Shown: positions 5,767-14,944, counted from the first letter of the stretch. The stretch: DNA of 32,172 nt from Cyclobacteriaceae bacterium (GCA_026989505.1 JALSJF010000025.1:1-32172), one strand, 5' to 3'. Made by a program: numbers and translations. Notes: generated by a model from the letters alone, not told the origin.

Positions 5767-7905
5767 TTACATCCCTTCTTTCGCCAGTTTCGGTACAATA
5801 CCCATATTATACCAGGCAAAGGCGTAGCGGTCGGCATTCTGTTCTATGGTTTTGGTTATGGGCGTACCGGCCCCGTGGCCGGCATCGGTTTCTATGCGGA
5901 TCAATACCGGGTTGGTGCCGGCCTGGGCTTTTTGCAGGGTGGCGGCAAATTTAAACGAGTGGGCCGGCACTACCCGGTCATCGTGGTCGGCTGTGGTAAT
6001 CAGCGTAGCCGGATAAGCGGTACCGGGTTTGATATTGTGCAAAGGGGAGTAGCCCTTCAGGTATTCAAACATTTCTTTGGAGTCTTCGGCCGTGCCATAA
6101 TCAAACGCCCAGCCGGCCCCTGCGGTAAATTTGTTATAGCGCAACATATCCAACACGCCTACGGCCGGAAAGGCTACTTTGGCAAGGCCCGGCCGCTGGG
6201 TGATAGTAGCGCCAACCAGCAGGCCGCCATTGGAGCCCCCGGCAATGGCCAGGTAGTCGTGGGAGGTATAGCCTTGGTTAATCAGGTACTCACCTGCGGC
6301 AATAAAGTCATCAAAGACATTCTGCTTGTTCATTTTAGTGCCGGCAAGATGCCATTTTTCGCCATATTCCCCGCCACCGCGCAGGTTGGGCTGGGCATAA
6401 ACGCCCCCATTCTCTAACCAGACAATGCGGCTGGCGCTGAATGATGGCCGTAGGCTGATATTAAACCCACCATAGGCATAGAGGTAGGTGGGGTTTTTAC
6501 CATTTAGTTCAAGCCCTTTTTTGTGGACAATAAACATGGGAATACGGGTGCCGTCCTTGCTGGTATAAAACACCTGTTTGGTTTCATAATCATCCGGGTT
6601 AAAATCTACCTTGGGCCTTATATATTCGGTGGATTCACCGGTTTCGATGGTGTATTTAAAAATAGTGGCAGGATAGGTGAAGGAGGTGAAGGTATAATAT
6701 ACTTCGGCATCGGAAGCCTCCCCGCCAAAACCACGGGCCGTGCCTATCCCGGGCAGTTCAATATTTCTTTCCGCTTCACCCTTACGGTTGTACTGCACCA
6801 CCTTGGTTTTGGCATCTTCAAGATAAAAGACGAAGAACTTTTTGCCGGCTGTTGCAGCGCTCATCACCATATCATTTTCGGGGATCACATCCACCCAGTT
6901 TTCCGGGGCCGGGTTGGCGGCATCTACTTTTACAATGCGGTTGTTGGGGGCATCCAGGTTCGTGTGGATAAACAATGTGCTGCCCTCATTGTCAATCACA
7001 TAGTGGTTATTGTCGAAATTACCCACTACCGTTATAAAATCATGACCGGGGTTGCGGAGGTCTTTGATGTACAGTTCGTTGCCGGAGGTACTGGTAGAGG
7101 CGGTGAGCACCAGATAACGCTCATCCTCGGTAAGGTAGGCGCCAGCGTACCTGCGCACCTGCCCTTCCCCGCCAAAAATTAGCTTGTCGGCTGATTGCGG
7201 GGTGCCCAACTGGTGATAATACACCTTGTGTTGCTGGGTCATGGCCGAAAGCTCGCTGCCTTTGGGCTTGTCGTAGCTGCTGTAATAAAAACCATCATTC
7301 CCCTGCCACGAAATACCACTGAATTTGATGTCTTTCAGGGTGTCGCCCACAATTGCTTTGGTAGTGGTGTTCAGCACAATGGCCTTGCGCCAGTCGGAGC
7401 CACCCTCGGAGATCAGGTAGGCCATCAGCGAACCATCTTTGGTAAAGCTGGTGCCGGCCAGCGAGATGGTGCCATCTTCTTTAAACGTATTGGGGTCAAT
7501 AAAAACTTCTTCGTCTCCGCCAGCCAGCTTTTGCCGGTAGAGGACATTCTGGTTTTGCAGGCCGTCATTACGGTAATAATAATTCCATTCACCATGCTTT
7601 ACCGGGGCATATACCCGCTCGTAGTTAAGCAGGTGCTCCAGCCGGGCTTTTATTTTATCGCGATAAGGGATTTGTTGCAGATAGCCAAAAGTTACCTCAT
7701 TCTGGGCCTTTACCCAGGCGGCTGTTTCGGCCGAACGGTCATCTTCCAGCCAGCGGTAGGGGTCGGGAACCTCAACGCCAAAATAAGTGTCGGTCTGGTC
7801 AACGGTTTGGGTTTCGGGGTAGTTTAGCGGGGCTTGTTTTTCGGCCGGGGCACAACCAACGGCCAGGAGCAGGATAGCAGCCAGTGAGCGATAGTTAGTT
7901 TTCAT
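5767..7905 (-). CDS. prolyl oligopeptidase family serine peptidase (S9A), lipoprotein
   Basis: A complete S9A peptidase of 712 residues. The N-terminus carries a lipoprotein signal (LLLAVGCAPAEK), so it is probably anchored in the envelope. A seven-bladed propeller domain spans about 80-440 and the alpha/beta-hydrolase domain the rest. The triad is visible: Ser558 in GGSNGG, Asp642 in DHDDRVVP, His677 in DAGHG. It should cut short peptides after proline or similar residues. The N-terminal YPETQTVDQTDTYFGVEVPDPYRWLED block is typical of the family. It is monocistronic and convergent with the radical SAM gene. Long antisense open frames over it are shadows. Confidence 0.95.
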   Translation of the reverse strand: MKTNYRSLAAILLLAVGCAPAEKQAPLNYPETQTVDQTDTYFGVEVPDPYRWLEDDRSAETAAWVKAQNEVTFGYLQQIPYRDKIKARLEHLLNYERVYAPVKHGEWNYYYRNDGLQNQNVLYRQKLAGGDEEVFIDPNTFKEDGTISLAGTSFTKDGSLMAYLISEGGSDWRKAIVLNTTTKAIVGDTLKDIKFSGISWQGNDGFYYSSYDKPKGSELSAMTQQHKVYYHQLGTPQSADKLIFGGEGQVRRYAGAYLTEDERYLVLTASTSTSGNELYIKDLRNPGHDFITVVGNFDNNHYVIDNEGSTLFIHTNLDAPNNRIVKVDAANPAPENWVDVIPENDMVMSAATAGKKFFVFYLEDAKTKVVQYNRKGEAERNIELPGIGTARGFGGEASDAEVYYTFTSFTYPATIFKYTIETGESTEYIRPKVDFNPDDYETKQVFYTSKDGTRIPMFIVHKKGLELNGKNPTYLYAYGGFNISLRPSFSASRIVWLENGGVYAQPNLRGGGEYGEKWHLAGTKMNKQNVFDDFIAAGEYLINQGYTSHDYLAIAGGSNGGLLVGATITQRPGLAKVAFPAVGVLDMLRYNKFTAGAGWAFDYGTAEDSKEMFEYLKGYSPLHNIKPGTAYPATLITTADHDDRVVPAHSFKFAATLQKAQAGTNPVLIRIETDAGHGAGTPITKTIEQNADRYAFAWYNMGIVPKLAKEGM

Positions 7906-7966
7906 GATTTTAGTGGGTTTACCGTAAAATTATTTAACCTACGGCAGAACACGGCAACAAATTATG

Positions 7967-8986
7967 CTAATGGTAGCGAAATGTTGCCTGCAGATAGGCC
8001 TTTTTAAACACGGCAATTTCATTGGTGGTGCCCATGATGATAAACTTTTCGCCCGGTTTAAGCACGGTGGTGGCCGCAGGGTTGATTTGAAAAGCGCCCC
8101 CGGCAGATTGAATGGCCACTACCGATACCCCGGTGTTTTGGCGGATGTTCATTTTCATGATAGTGGCTCCCTGGTATTCCGGTTTTAGCTCATCATAGTT
8201 AACCTGCTCGATAGTGAAGTTGCCATCGATGCCTTCGAGCAGGCTCAAAAACTGGATGACCGATGGCCGGGTAATGAGTTGGGCCATATGCTTGCCCCCA
8301 AGGGAATCGGGCATGATAACCGTATCGGAACCGGCCTTGAGCAGCTTTTTTTGCGTGAGTTCGGTAGTGGCCCGGCTGATTACCTGCATAGGCGGGTTCA
8401 TTTCGCGGGCCGACAGGGTGATGTACACATTTTCGGCATCGTTGGGCAGGGCAATAATGATGGCTTTGGCATTTTTAATACCTGCTTTTAGCAATACTTG
8501 TTCATCGCTGGCATCGCCAATAACAAAGGCATCGGCCACCTTCATAAGGGTGTCGGCCAGTTCCGGCTTGTTGTCAATGACCACACACTTCTGCTTACTT
8601 TTTTTCAGTTCACTTACGGCTTTTGAGCCGTTGCGCCCATAGCCACAAACAATTACATGGTTTTTCATTTTTTTCAAATAGTTAACATTGGCATAGTGCC
8701 GGTACTGGTTTTTCAACTCTCCCTCAAAAACAAAACGGGCCACATACGATACCATATAGGCCACCAGGCCAATATTAAACATGATGTAGGCGCTGGTGAA
8801 GATCATACCGGCCTCAGAGAGCGGTTTGGCCTCGCGGTAGCCAACCGTGGAAATGGTAATGGCCGTCATATAAATGGCCTGGGTAAACGAATAGTTTTCA
8901 ATGGCCATGTACCCGAATACACCAATACTTACACTCAATAGTGATAAGCCAAGGCCAAATATAAGTTTTCCAAGTCTTGGGTTCAT
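7967..8986 (-). CDS. potassium channel protein with RCK (TrkA-N/TrkA-C) domains
   Basis: A two-helix potassium channel subunit followed by a cytoplasmic RCK gating module. Helix 1 is about 8-28, the pore helix and filter about 36-52, helix 2 about 60-85. The RCK-N Rossmann domain starts near 109, with GYGRNG (115-120) for nucleotide binding; the TrkA-C domain covers about 255-335. The length of 339 fits MthK-type channels. The filter reads TVGYRE (47-52), with Arg where the classical TVGYGD has Gly. The ATG at 8986 is preceded, 5 nt away, by a TCTTTTTG box. Confidence 0.9.
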   Translation of the reverse strand: MNPRLGKLIFGLGLSLLSVSIGVFGYMAIENYSFTQAIYMTAITISTVGYREAKPLSEAGMIFTSAYIMFNIGLVAYMVSYVARFVFEGELKNQYRHYANVNYLKKMKNHVIVCGYGRNGSKAVSELKKSKQKCVVIDNKPELADTLMKVADAFVIGDASDEQVLLKAGIKNAKAIIIALPNDAENVYITLSAREMNPPMQVISRATTELTQKKLLKAGSDTVIMPDSLGGKHMAQLITRPSVIQFLSLLEGIDGNFTIEQVNYDELKPEYQGATIMKMNIRQNTGVSVVAIQSAGGAFQINPAATTVLKPGEKFIIMGTTNEIAVFKKAYLQATFRYH

Positions 8987-9065
8987 TCTTGCAAAAAGAT
9001 ATTAAAAATTAGCCGATTTTTACTTACCATAGGGGAATAAAAGGCATATAAAAAAACAAAGTTGC

Positions 9066-9073
9066 TACTTTTG
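9066..9073 (+). promoter_or_regulatory. -7 promoter box of the LETM1-related gene
   Basis: TACTTTTG is an exact TAnnTTTG match, 22 nt before the ATG at 9096. A start of transcription near 9078 would leave a leader of about 18 nt. Confidence 0.45.
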
Positions 9074-9095
9074 GGGTGCAGCAAAAGAGATAACT

Positions 9096-10361
9096 ATGGC
9101 ATTAAACCCGGGTAAGAAAGGCTGGCTGACTGAGTATCTTGAATACCGGAAGGATTTATTCCAATCTTTTTTTAAGGAGACGGCCGAAGACCACCACCCG
9201 GAGCAATCGTTGTACCGCTTGCTGAGGCCCAATGGCTTACTGTACGGCCACCCGATTTTACATAGCGACCTCACCGGTGATGACGTTGAGTTATCAAACC
9301 TGAACAAGATGAAAGTGCTGATGGCCGAAAGCCTGATTAACGGGTCCTTAATCTTGCACCACCAGGAGGTAAACAATGAAGACGACTTTTCGGAGGTGAT
9401 CATGAAAACGGTGCATAATATCGGGGATTTTTACAATAAGGTATATCCGGAATTGTCGGTGTCGTCACGCACCCTGTTTGGCCGCAAAAAATCACCCTTA
9501 GAGGTTGCCGAAAAAATCCTCGAAAAACGGGTGATGATGAATAAAGAGGAGGACAATTTCTGGGTTAATTTTTTCAATAACAGTTTGCTGTTCCTGGATA
9601 TTTACTTTTTCGGCCAGTGGATGCATGCCAACATAGACAAAAACGTAGCGGTTTTTTTTAAAGCGGAGAAGGAATCATTGCGCTTCTCGGTAGTAAAGGT
9701 ACTGGCGGCTGCGGCCCATGCCAATAAAATTATTGAAGAAGAGGAACAGGGGCTGTTTGACTATTTTCTTGGTTCTTCGCACCTCAATGCCCGGCAAAAG
9801 GAAGAGGCCCGGAAAATCTTTGCCGAAGGGGTATTGATAGAAGATATTAACCTGCCTACCCACAACTCCTGGATCCTGAAAAAGTATTTTCTGGAACTGG
9901 CCATTCTCACCGTGTGGGCCGACCGCAAACTGGAAGATTCGGAATATGAATTCCTGCAACGGTTTAATGCCTCCTTAGGCTTTTTTGAAGAAGACCTGGA
10001 AAACAGCCTGCTGGCCGTGGAAGGGTTTGTGCTGGAGCACTGGGAGTTTCTTGAGGACCTGCGCAGCGAGCACGATTACAGCCAGGTATCAGAAGAATAT
10101 ATCAACCGTATCCGGCAGATGGCCGCCCGCAATGCCATGCGCATCGCTACCGAAATTAAAGGGGAATCGGAGCTGAATACCCTGCTGGCCAAGGCCCGGG
10201 CCGGTGACCTGACCGATCAGGAAGCCGCACGGTTGAAAGATGAGTTGATCAATGTACTCAAAAAAGTGCCCACTTTTGTGGTTATCGGCCTGCCTACTAC
10301 TTTTCTTACCCTGCCCATGTTGCTGAAAATCCTGCCGGCCAATATTGTGCAGGCAGAATAA
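9096..10361 (+). CDS. LETM1-related biofilm-associated protein
   Basis: A protein of 421 residues in three parts: an N-terminal helical region (1-180) without a recognised domain, a TerB-like helical domain (about 190-320, with VKVLAAAAHANKIIEEEEQGLFDYFL and LAILTVWADRKLEDSEYEFL), and a C-terminal LETM1-like segment (about 365-421) with the hydrophobic LPTTFLTLPMLLKILP end. This architecture matches proteins called LETM1-related biofilm-associated protein in Bacteroidota. The biochemical role is unknown; mitochondrial LETM1 concerns K+/H+ or Ca2+ balance and ribosome binding. It is divergent from the K+ channel gene, an arrangement that may reflect shared ion physiology (inference only). Confidence 0.8.
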   Translation: MALNPGKKGWLTEYLEYRKDLFQSFFKETAEDHHPEQSLYRLLRPNGLLYGHPILHSDLTGDDVELSNLNKMKVLMAESLINGSLILHHQEVNNEDDFSEVIMKTVHNIGDFYNKVYPELSVSSRTLFGRKKSPLEVAEKILEKRVMMNKEEDNFWVNFFNNSLLFLDIYFFGQWMHANIDKNVAVFFKAEKESLRFSVVKVLAAAAHANKIIEEEEQGLFDYFLGSSHLNARQKEEARKIFAEGVLIEDINLPTHNSWILKKYFLELAILTVWADRKLEDSEYEFLQRFNASLGFFEEDLENSLLAVEGFVLEHWEFLEDLRSEHDYSQVSEEYINRIRQMAARNAMRIATEIKGESELNTLLAKARAGDLTDQEAARLKDELINVLKKVPTFVVIGLPTTFLTLPMLLKILPANIVQAE

Positions 10362-10430
10362 GCATTCGTTTTTTCTTTACTTATTGGGTAATTTTCAGGA
10401 AATTAGGCAAGACAATTTAAACCCACTGTT

Positions 10431-11345
10431 ATGTACGATTTTAAGCGCTTACTGGTATGCCTCGACCAGTCCGATATGGACGAAACCCTGATTAAGGCCG
10501 CGGCAGAGTATGCCGGTTTTGGCCGTGCCGATAATATTTATTTTGTTACCGTAGTAAAGTCATTGGAGGTGCCGGACACGGTGCGCCAGGACTTTCCCGG
10601 CCTGGGCCTGCCCCCCGAGGAGCGGGTAGCGCAGGAAATGCGTCACCGCATTGCCCATGCTTTTGACGGCATAGCCTCTACGTTTCATTTTGATGTGCTG
10701 GAGGGGGATCCCACGCACCAAATTATAAGATGGGCCCAGCTAAAAGAGATTGACCTGATAATTTTAGGCAAAAAGCAATACCCTATTGGCAAAGGGATAA
10801 CCTCACGCAATATTGTTAATATTGTGCATTGCTCGGCTTTATTTGTTACTGCCAACAGTCTCCTGAAGCCTAAAACTATTCTGGTGCCTACCGATTTTTC
10901 GCGTGCTTCGCACCTGGCCTTGCAAAAAGCCGTTAAAATAGCCGGTTTGGTTAAGGCCAGCGTTACCTGCCTGCATACGTACGAGGTGCCTACCGGTTAT
11001 CATACTACCGGCAAAACCTATGAAGAATTTGCCGAAATTATGCTTATGCATTCACAGGAAGACTTTGCAGCTTTTATTAAAGAAGAAGATGTAAAAGGCA
11101 TTGCCGTTGACGCCCGGTATCTGCTGGATAAGCATGGCCACCCCGATTTGCTGATCAGCGAGTATGCCGCTACCCACCACTATGATCTGGTGGTAATTGG
11201 CTCCAAGGGGCGCACAGCCTTGTCTTCGGTATTATTGGGCAGTGTGGCCGCCAAGCTGGTAGAAAGTGATATTGACAGCCCCGTTCTGGTGGTAAAGGCC
11301 AAGGAAGATAACCTGGGGCTGATTGATGCTATTTTGCAGCTTTAA
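10431..11345 (+). CDS. universal stress protein, tandem UspA domains
   Basis: Two UspA domains, about 1-140 and 147-292, in a 304-residue protein. The second has the full ATP-binding signature G-x2-G-x9-GS in GSKGRTALSSVLLGS, ending with the family strand SPVLVVKAK. The first has only a degenerate version (LGKKQYPIGKGITSRN), so only the C-terminal half is expected to bind ATP. Such proteins are cytoplasmic and induced by growth arrest or stress. The gene is alone on its strand, and its last 17 bases overlap the end of the convergent lipoprotein gene. Confidence 0.92.
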   Translation: MYDFKRLLVCLDQSDMDETLIKAAAEYAGFGRADNIYFVTVVKSLEVPDTVRQDFPGLGLPPEERVAQEMRHRIAHAFDGIASTFHFDVLEGDPTHQIIRWAQLKEIDLIILGKKQYPIGKGITSRNIVNIVHCSALFVTANSLLKPKTILVPTDFSRASHLALQKAVKIAGLVKASVTCLHTYEVPTGYHTTGKTYEEFAEIMLMHSQEDFAAFIKEEDVKGIAVDARYLLDKHGHPDLLISEYAATHHYDLVVIGSKGRTALSSVLLGSVAAKLVESDIDSPVLVVKAKEDNLGLIDAILQL

Positions 11346-11934
11346 CGGCTCCCGGCCAAACTGTTTTACTGATGGTTTGGTACTCCCTGGCCGGTTGTAG
11401 TACAATAGCATCGCTGCCGGTAATTTTTAGCGAGTCAAGCAACAACTGCCCGCTATAGCGGTTTAACCACAAGGTAAGCGATGTACGGGTGTGGGCAATA
11501 AAATTATTGCTGGCCAGTTGCAAATGCAGTTGGCGTATTTCGTGCGGGTCGTCCAGGTAATAGAGGGCTAATTTTTTCAGCGGCAGGTTTTTCTGCTCCC
11601 TGAGGGTAAACACCCGTACCTGTAAATTGCTCAGGCTGTCGGCCTTATTGGTGATGGCCAGGTTATCACGGTATTGGGGGGCGTTCAGGTCAATTTCTTG
11701 CAGGCGGCTTAATTCCCGCGCCCAAAAAACAGAGTCGGCCGGGGCAATGGTTTTTGTTTCCGGGTGGCCATTCAAGGTAAAAGATTTGCTTACCGTAAAC
11801 TGGCGGTCGTTCATGTTGCGTACCAGTTCAGCCACCAGGCCCGGCACATCAAAATGCTTACTGGCCTTGTGCCGGGGCAGTTGCTTGTCGCAACCCCACA
11901 GGAACACAACAAAAAAGGGTACAAACCATCTCAT
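11329..11934 (-). CDS. small lipoprotein of unknown function, coupled to gpmI
   Basis: A 201-residue protein with a lipoprotein signal (FVVFLWGC, Cys15), so it is exported and lipidated. The mature part has a predicted mix of strands (QFTVSKSFTLNGHPETK, NNFIAHTRTSLTLWLNRYSGQLLLDSLKITG) and no catalytic motif; I recognise no family. Its ATG overlaps the gpmI stop as ATGA, so it is translated with the glycolytic enzyme although its role is presumably in the envelope. Its 3' end overlaps the convergent universal stress gene by 17 nt. Confidence 0.8.
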   Translation of the reverse strand: MRWFVPFFVVFLWGCDKQLPRHKASKHFDVPGLVAELVRNMNDRQFTVSKSFTLNGHPETKTIAPADSVFWARELSRLQEIDLNAPQYRDNLAITNKADSLSNLQVRVFTLREQKNLPLKKLALYYLDDPHEIRQLHLQLASNNFIAHTRTSLTLWLNRYSGQLLLDSLKITGSDAIVLQPAREYQTISKTVWPGAVKAAK

Positions 11935-13454
11935 GCCAGCAAAACTTCCCCGGTCATTTCTTCAGGGATGCCCAGTCCCATGAGGGTGAGGATTGTGGGG
12001 GCCAGGTCACCCAGTTTACCGTCTTTTACCTGGCCTTTAAAGGCGTTATCAACTAAAATACAGGGCACCAGGTTTGTCGTATGGGCGGTATTGGGGGTGC
12101 CATCCTCGTTGACCATGATATCGGGGTTGCCGTGGTCGGCAATAATCAGGGTAGTATAGTTGTTCTGCAGGGCCGCAGTTACCACCTGGCCTGCATAAAA
12201 ATCTACGGTTTCGCAGGCTTTTACGGCTGCGGCAAATACCCCTGTATGGCCAACCATATCGGGGTTGGCAAAATTAAGGCAGATAAAATCAGGCGCCTGC
12301 GTATTGAGTTCGGGGATAATATTTTCGGCAATGTCTTTGGCGCTCATTTCCGGTTGCAGGTCGTAGGTAGCCACTTTGGGTGATGGACAGAGAATCCTTT
12401 TTTCGCCTTTAAACGGGGTTTCACGGCCTCCCGAAAAGAAAAAGGTAACATGCGGGTATTTTTCGGTCTCGGCTATCCTGATTTGCTGCCTGCCGTTATC
12501 CTGCAAAACTTCGCCCAGGGTATGGCGTAAATCTTCTTTGTCATAGATGACCTCTACCCCCTGAAAGCTGTCATCATAATTGGTCATGGTGAGGTAGTCG
12601 AGGGCAAGCTTGTGCATGCCAAAATCAGCATGGTCCTGCTGGCTGAGCACCTCGGTTATTTCACGGCCACGGTCGGTGCGGAAGTTAAAACTAATTACCG
12701 TATCACCCTCTTTAATCAACCCTACCGGCTGGCCATGGTCATCGGTATGCACAATGGGTTTAATAAATTCATCCGTTATATCTTGTTCGTAAGACTTAAC
12801 TATGGCCTGGTCAATATCGCGGGTAAGCCGGCCCAGGCCGTTGACCATGGCATCGTAGGCAAGGCGCACCCGCTCCCAGCGTTTGTCGCGGTCCATGGCG
12901 TAGTAGCGGCCAATAACCGTAGCCAGGGTACCGGTTTCTCTGGCCAGGTGTGCCTCCAGCTCTTTAATAAACCCAAGGCCGCTCTTCGGGTCACAATCAC
13001 GGCCATCGGTAAAGGCATGGACAAACAATTTTTTCACCCCCAATTGCTTGGCGGCCGTGATCAGCCCCTTCAGGTGGTTAATATGCGAATGCACCCCGCC
13101 ATCGGAGACCAGGCCCAGCAGGTGCACCGCCTTGTTGTTGGCGGCCGCCTGGTGGTAGGCTTTTTGCAGGGTAAGGTTTTTGGCCAGGGAGCCATCTTCA
13201 ACCGCCCGGTTGATCTTCACCAGGTCCTGATAAACCACCCGCCCTGCGCCAATGTTCATATGGCCTACCTCGGAGTTGCCCATTTGCCCTTCCGGCAAGC
13301 CTACGGCCAGGCCCGAGGCCTGCAACTTGCTGTGCGGGTATTTTTCATAAAGGGAATCGATAAAGGGGGTATTGGCCTGGTCTATGGCCGACACCTCTTT
13401 ATTACGGGCAATACCCCAGCCATCCAGGATCATTAACAGGACTTTCTTGTTCAT
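11931..13454 (-). CDS. gpmI: 2,3-bisphosphoglycerate-independent phosphoglycerate mutase
   Basis: GpmI interconverts 3- and 2-phosphoglycerate in the cytoplasm, using a phosphoserine intermediate and two Mn2+ ions. The alkaline-phosphatase-like fold is clear: Asp11 in MILDGWG, catalytic Ser61 in QMGNSEVGH, DGRD and DRDKRWER in the middle, and the second metal site in NFANPDMVGHTG and IADHGNPD. The length of 507 is normal. A perfect TATATTTG box lies on the minus strand (13498-13491), about 37 nt upstream of the ATG. The lipoprotein gene follows with a 4-bp overlap. Confidence 0.97.
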   Translation of the reverse strand: MNKKVLLMILDGWGIARNKEVSAIDQANTPFIDSLYEKYPHSKLQASGLAVGLPEGQMGNSEVGHMNIGAGRVVYQDLVKINRAVEDGSLAKNLTLQKAYHQAAANNKAVHLLGLVSDGGVHSHINHLKGLITAAKQLGVKKLFVHAFTDGRDCDPKSGLGFIKELEAHLARETGTLATVIGRYYAMDRDKRWERVRLAYDAMVNGLGRLTRDIDQAIVKSYEQDITDEFIKPIVHTDDHGQPVGLIKEGDTVISFNFRTDRGREITEVLSQQDHADFGMHKLALDYLTMTNYDDSFQGVEVIYDKEDLRHTLGEVLQDNGRQQIRIAETEKYPHVTFFFSGGRETPFKGEKRILCPSPKVATYDLQPEMSAKDIAENIIPELNTQAPDFICLNFANPDMVGHTGVFAAAVKACETVDFYAGQVVTAALQNNYTTLIIADHGNPDIMVNEDGTPNTAHTTNLVPCILVDNAFKGQVKDGKLGDLAPTILTLMGLGIPEEMTGEVLLA

Positions 13455-13490
13455 TCGTTATCTTGACAAGCCTAAAAATCGTATATTTTG

Positions 13491-13498
13491 CAAATATA
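13491..13498 (-). promoter_or_regulatory. -7 promoter box of gpmI
   Basis: On the minus strand TATATTTG matches TAnnTTTG exactly and predicts a leader of roughly 30 nt before the gpmI ATG. A TTG 25 nt upstream is a rather distant -33 candidate. Confidence 0.45.
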
Positions 13499-13553
13499 AG
13501 GAATGGGCTGTAGCTTTGTTCAGCAACGGGTGAGCTTATTTTCTTATCTGGCA

Positions 13554-13561
13554 TAGTTTTG
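13554..13561 (+). promoter_or_regulatory. -7 promoter box of the DUF4783-nadC operon
   Basis: TAGTTTTG is an exact TAnnTTTG match. It overlaps the possible upstream TTG codon at 13559, which supports the ATG at 13577 as the real start. Confidence 0.45.
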
Positions 13562-13576
13562 GTACCCTGCAAACCG

Positions 13577-13978
13577 ATGAACAACAGTAAACCCTTTCTC
13601 GCTATTTTTCTTATGGCCCTGACAATGCTGGCGGCCCCGGCCTTAGCCCAGGAGGAGGATTTTGCCTTGTTATCCAGGATTATTAAAACCGGTAATGCCA
13701 AAGACCTGGTGCAGCAATTCAGCCGTACCGTAGAGCTGAATATCGATGGCCGGGAAGCTTCTTACAGTAAGGCCCAGGCCGAGGCGGTGCTGAAGGATTT
13801 TTTCAGTAAAAGCCCCCCGCAGATGTTTGCCATTAACCACCAGGGGGCTTCTAAAAGCGGCTCGCCCTATGCCATTGGCGAATACAAAAATGCCCTGGGC
13901 AAGTACCGGGTATGGATTCGCCTGAAACAGGTGAATGGCAGGAACCTGGTGTATGAGATGAGTTTCATTAAAGAGTAG
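13577..13978 (+). CDS. DUF4783 domain-containing secreted protein
   Basis: The protein has a clear signal peptide (MNNSKPFLAIFLMALTML then APALAQ), so it is exported. The mature part of about 110 residues is a small NTF2-like alpha/beta domain: an AKDLVQQFSRTVELNIDGRE strand region, a long AQAEAVLKDFFSKSP helix and a C-terminal sheet ending YEMSFIKE, as in DUF4783. The function is unknown. The frame is open upstream to a TTG at 13559, but that codon lies in the -7 box and would precede the signal peptide, so the ATG at 13577 is preferred. It is followed after 11 nt by nadC; this pairing is common in Bacteroidota. Confidence 0.85.
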   Translation: MNNSKPFLAIFLMALTMLAAPALAQEEDFALLSRIIKTGNAKDLVQQFSRTVELNIDGREASYSKAQAEAVLKDFFSKSPPQMFAINHQGASKSGSPYAIGEYKNALGKYRVWIRLKQVNGRNLVYEMSFIKE

Positions 13979-13989
13979 CCCGGCCGCCC

Positions 13990-14865
13990 ATGAACCTTAA
14001 CTTAGCTTACCTTAACCCGGGTTTAATCCGGGAGTTTATCAAAAATGCCCTGGCGGAAGACCTTGGCCCGGGCGACCATTCTACCCTGGCAGCCATTGAT
14101 GCCGGTGCCGAAGGCCGTGCCCGGTTAATTATCAAAGAAAAAGGCATCCTGGCCGGCCAGGAGGTAGCCGGTGAAGTTTTTGCCCTGGTGGACAAGGCCC
14201 TGGTGGTGGAACTACGGAAGCAGGATGGTGAATGGGTCAACCCCGGGGAAACCGCCCTGACCGTAACCGGTAGCGCCAGGTCGATTTTATCGGCTGAGCG
14301 GCTGGTGCTGAACTTTATGCAGCGGATGAGCGGCATAGCCACTAAAACCCGTTATCTGACGGATATGCTGGCCGGCACCGGTGCCGCCTTGCTCGATACC
14401 CGCAAAACCACGCCTAATTTCAGGATGTTTGAAAAATGGGCAGTAAAGATTGGCGGGGGCCATAACCACCGGTTTGCTTTGTATGATATGATGCTGCTGA
14501 AAGACAATCATATTGACTTTGCCGGGGGCATTGCCCCGGCTGTGGCCCGGGCCAGGGAATACCTGGCCGTGCATAAACTTAAGCTCAAAATTGAAGTAGA
14601 AACCCGAAACCTGGAGGAGGTGAAGCAGGCGCTGGCCGCCAAAGCCGATATTATTATGCTTGACAATATGCCGGTGGCAACACTGGCCAGGGCAGTGCAG
14701 TTGGTGGGCAAACAATGCCCTACCGAAGCCAGCGGGGGCATTGATGAACGTAATATCCGCGCGATAGCCGGCACCGGAGTGGACTTTATTTCGGTAGGGG
14801 CGCTTACCCACAGCTATAAAAGTTTAGACATGAGCCTGAAGGCCGATATTGGGCCCGCAGGGTAA
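13990..14865 (+). CDS. nadC: nicotinate-nucleotide pyrophosphorylase (carboxylating)
   Basis: NadC makes nicotinate mononucleotide from quinolinate and phosphoribosyl pyrophosphate, the last step unique to de novo NAD synthesis. Motifs present: EDLGPGDHST near the start, RLVLNFMQRMSGIAT, DTRKTTPNFR (PRPP and quinolinate binding), KIGGGHNHR, LLKDNHI, and EVETRNLEE / IMLDNM / EASGGI of the barrel. The length of 291 is normal. It lies 11 nt behind the DUF4783 gene in one operon and 79 nt before the YcxB gene, which probably has its own promoter. Confidence 0.97.
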   Translation: MNLNLAYLNPGLIREFIKNALAEDLGPGDHSTLAAIDAGAEGRARLIIKEKGILAGQEVAGEVFALVDKALVVELRKQDGEWVNPGETALTVTGSARSILSAERLVLNFMQRMSGIATKTRYLTDMLAGTGAALLDTRKTTPNFRMFEKWAVKIGGGHNHRFALYDMMLLKDNHIDFAGGIAPAVARAREYLAVHKLKLKIEVETRNLEEVKQALAAKADIIMLDNMPVATLARAVQLVGKQCPTEASGGIDERNIRAIAGTGVDFISVGALTHSYKSLDMSLKADIGPAG

Positions 14866-14905
14866 CATATTTGCCTTAAACAATGGTTTCTCAGCGAATA
14901 ACTTC

Positions 14906-14922
14906 GATATTTGCAGCCAAAT
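14906..14922 (+). promoter_or_regulatory. GATATTTGcAGCCAAAT element (copy 1)
   Basis: This 17-nt element recurs with one change at 18183-18199. Its GATATTTG part is one base from TAnnTTTG and sits 31 nt before the ATG at 14945. It is probably a promoter with a conserved start region. Confidence 0.35.
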
Positions 14923-14944
14923 TATTACCTAGCTGGCGAAAACC

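Noticed and set aside
5752-7827. Three long plus-strand open frames (210-221 codons)
   Set aside because: They are antisense to a prolyl oligopeptidase gene with an intact catalytic triad; GC-rich codons produce open shadow frames.
12612-13436. 274-codon plus-strand open frame
   Set aside because: Antisense to gpmI, which has all active-site motifs.
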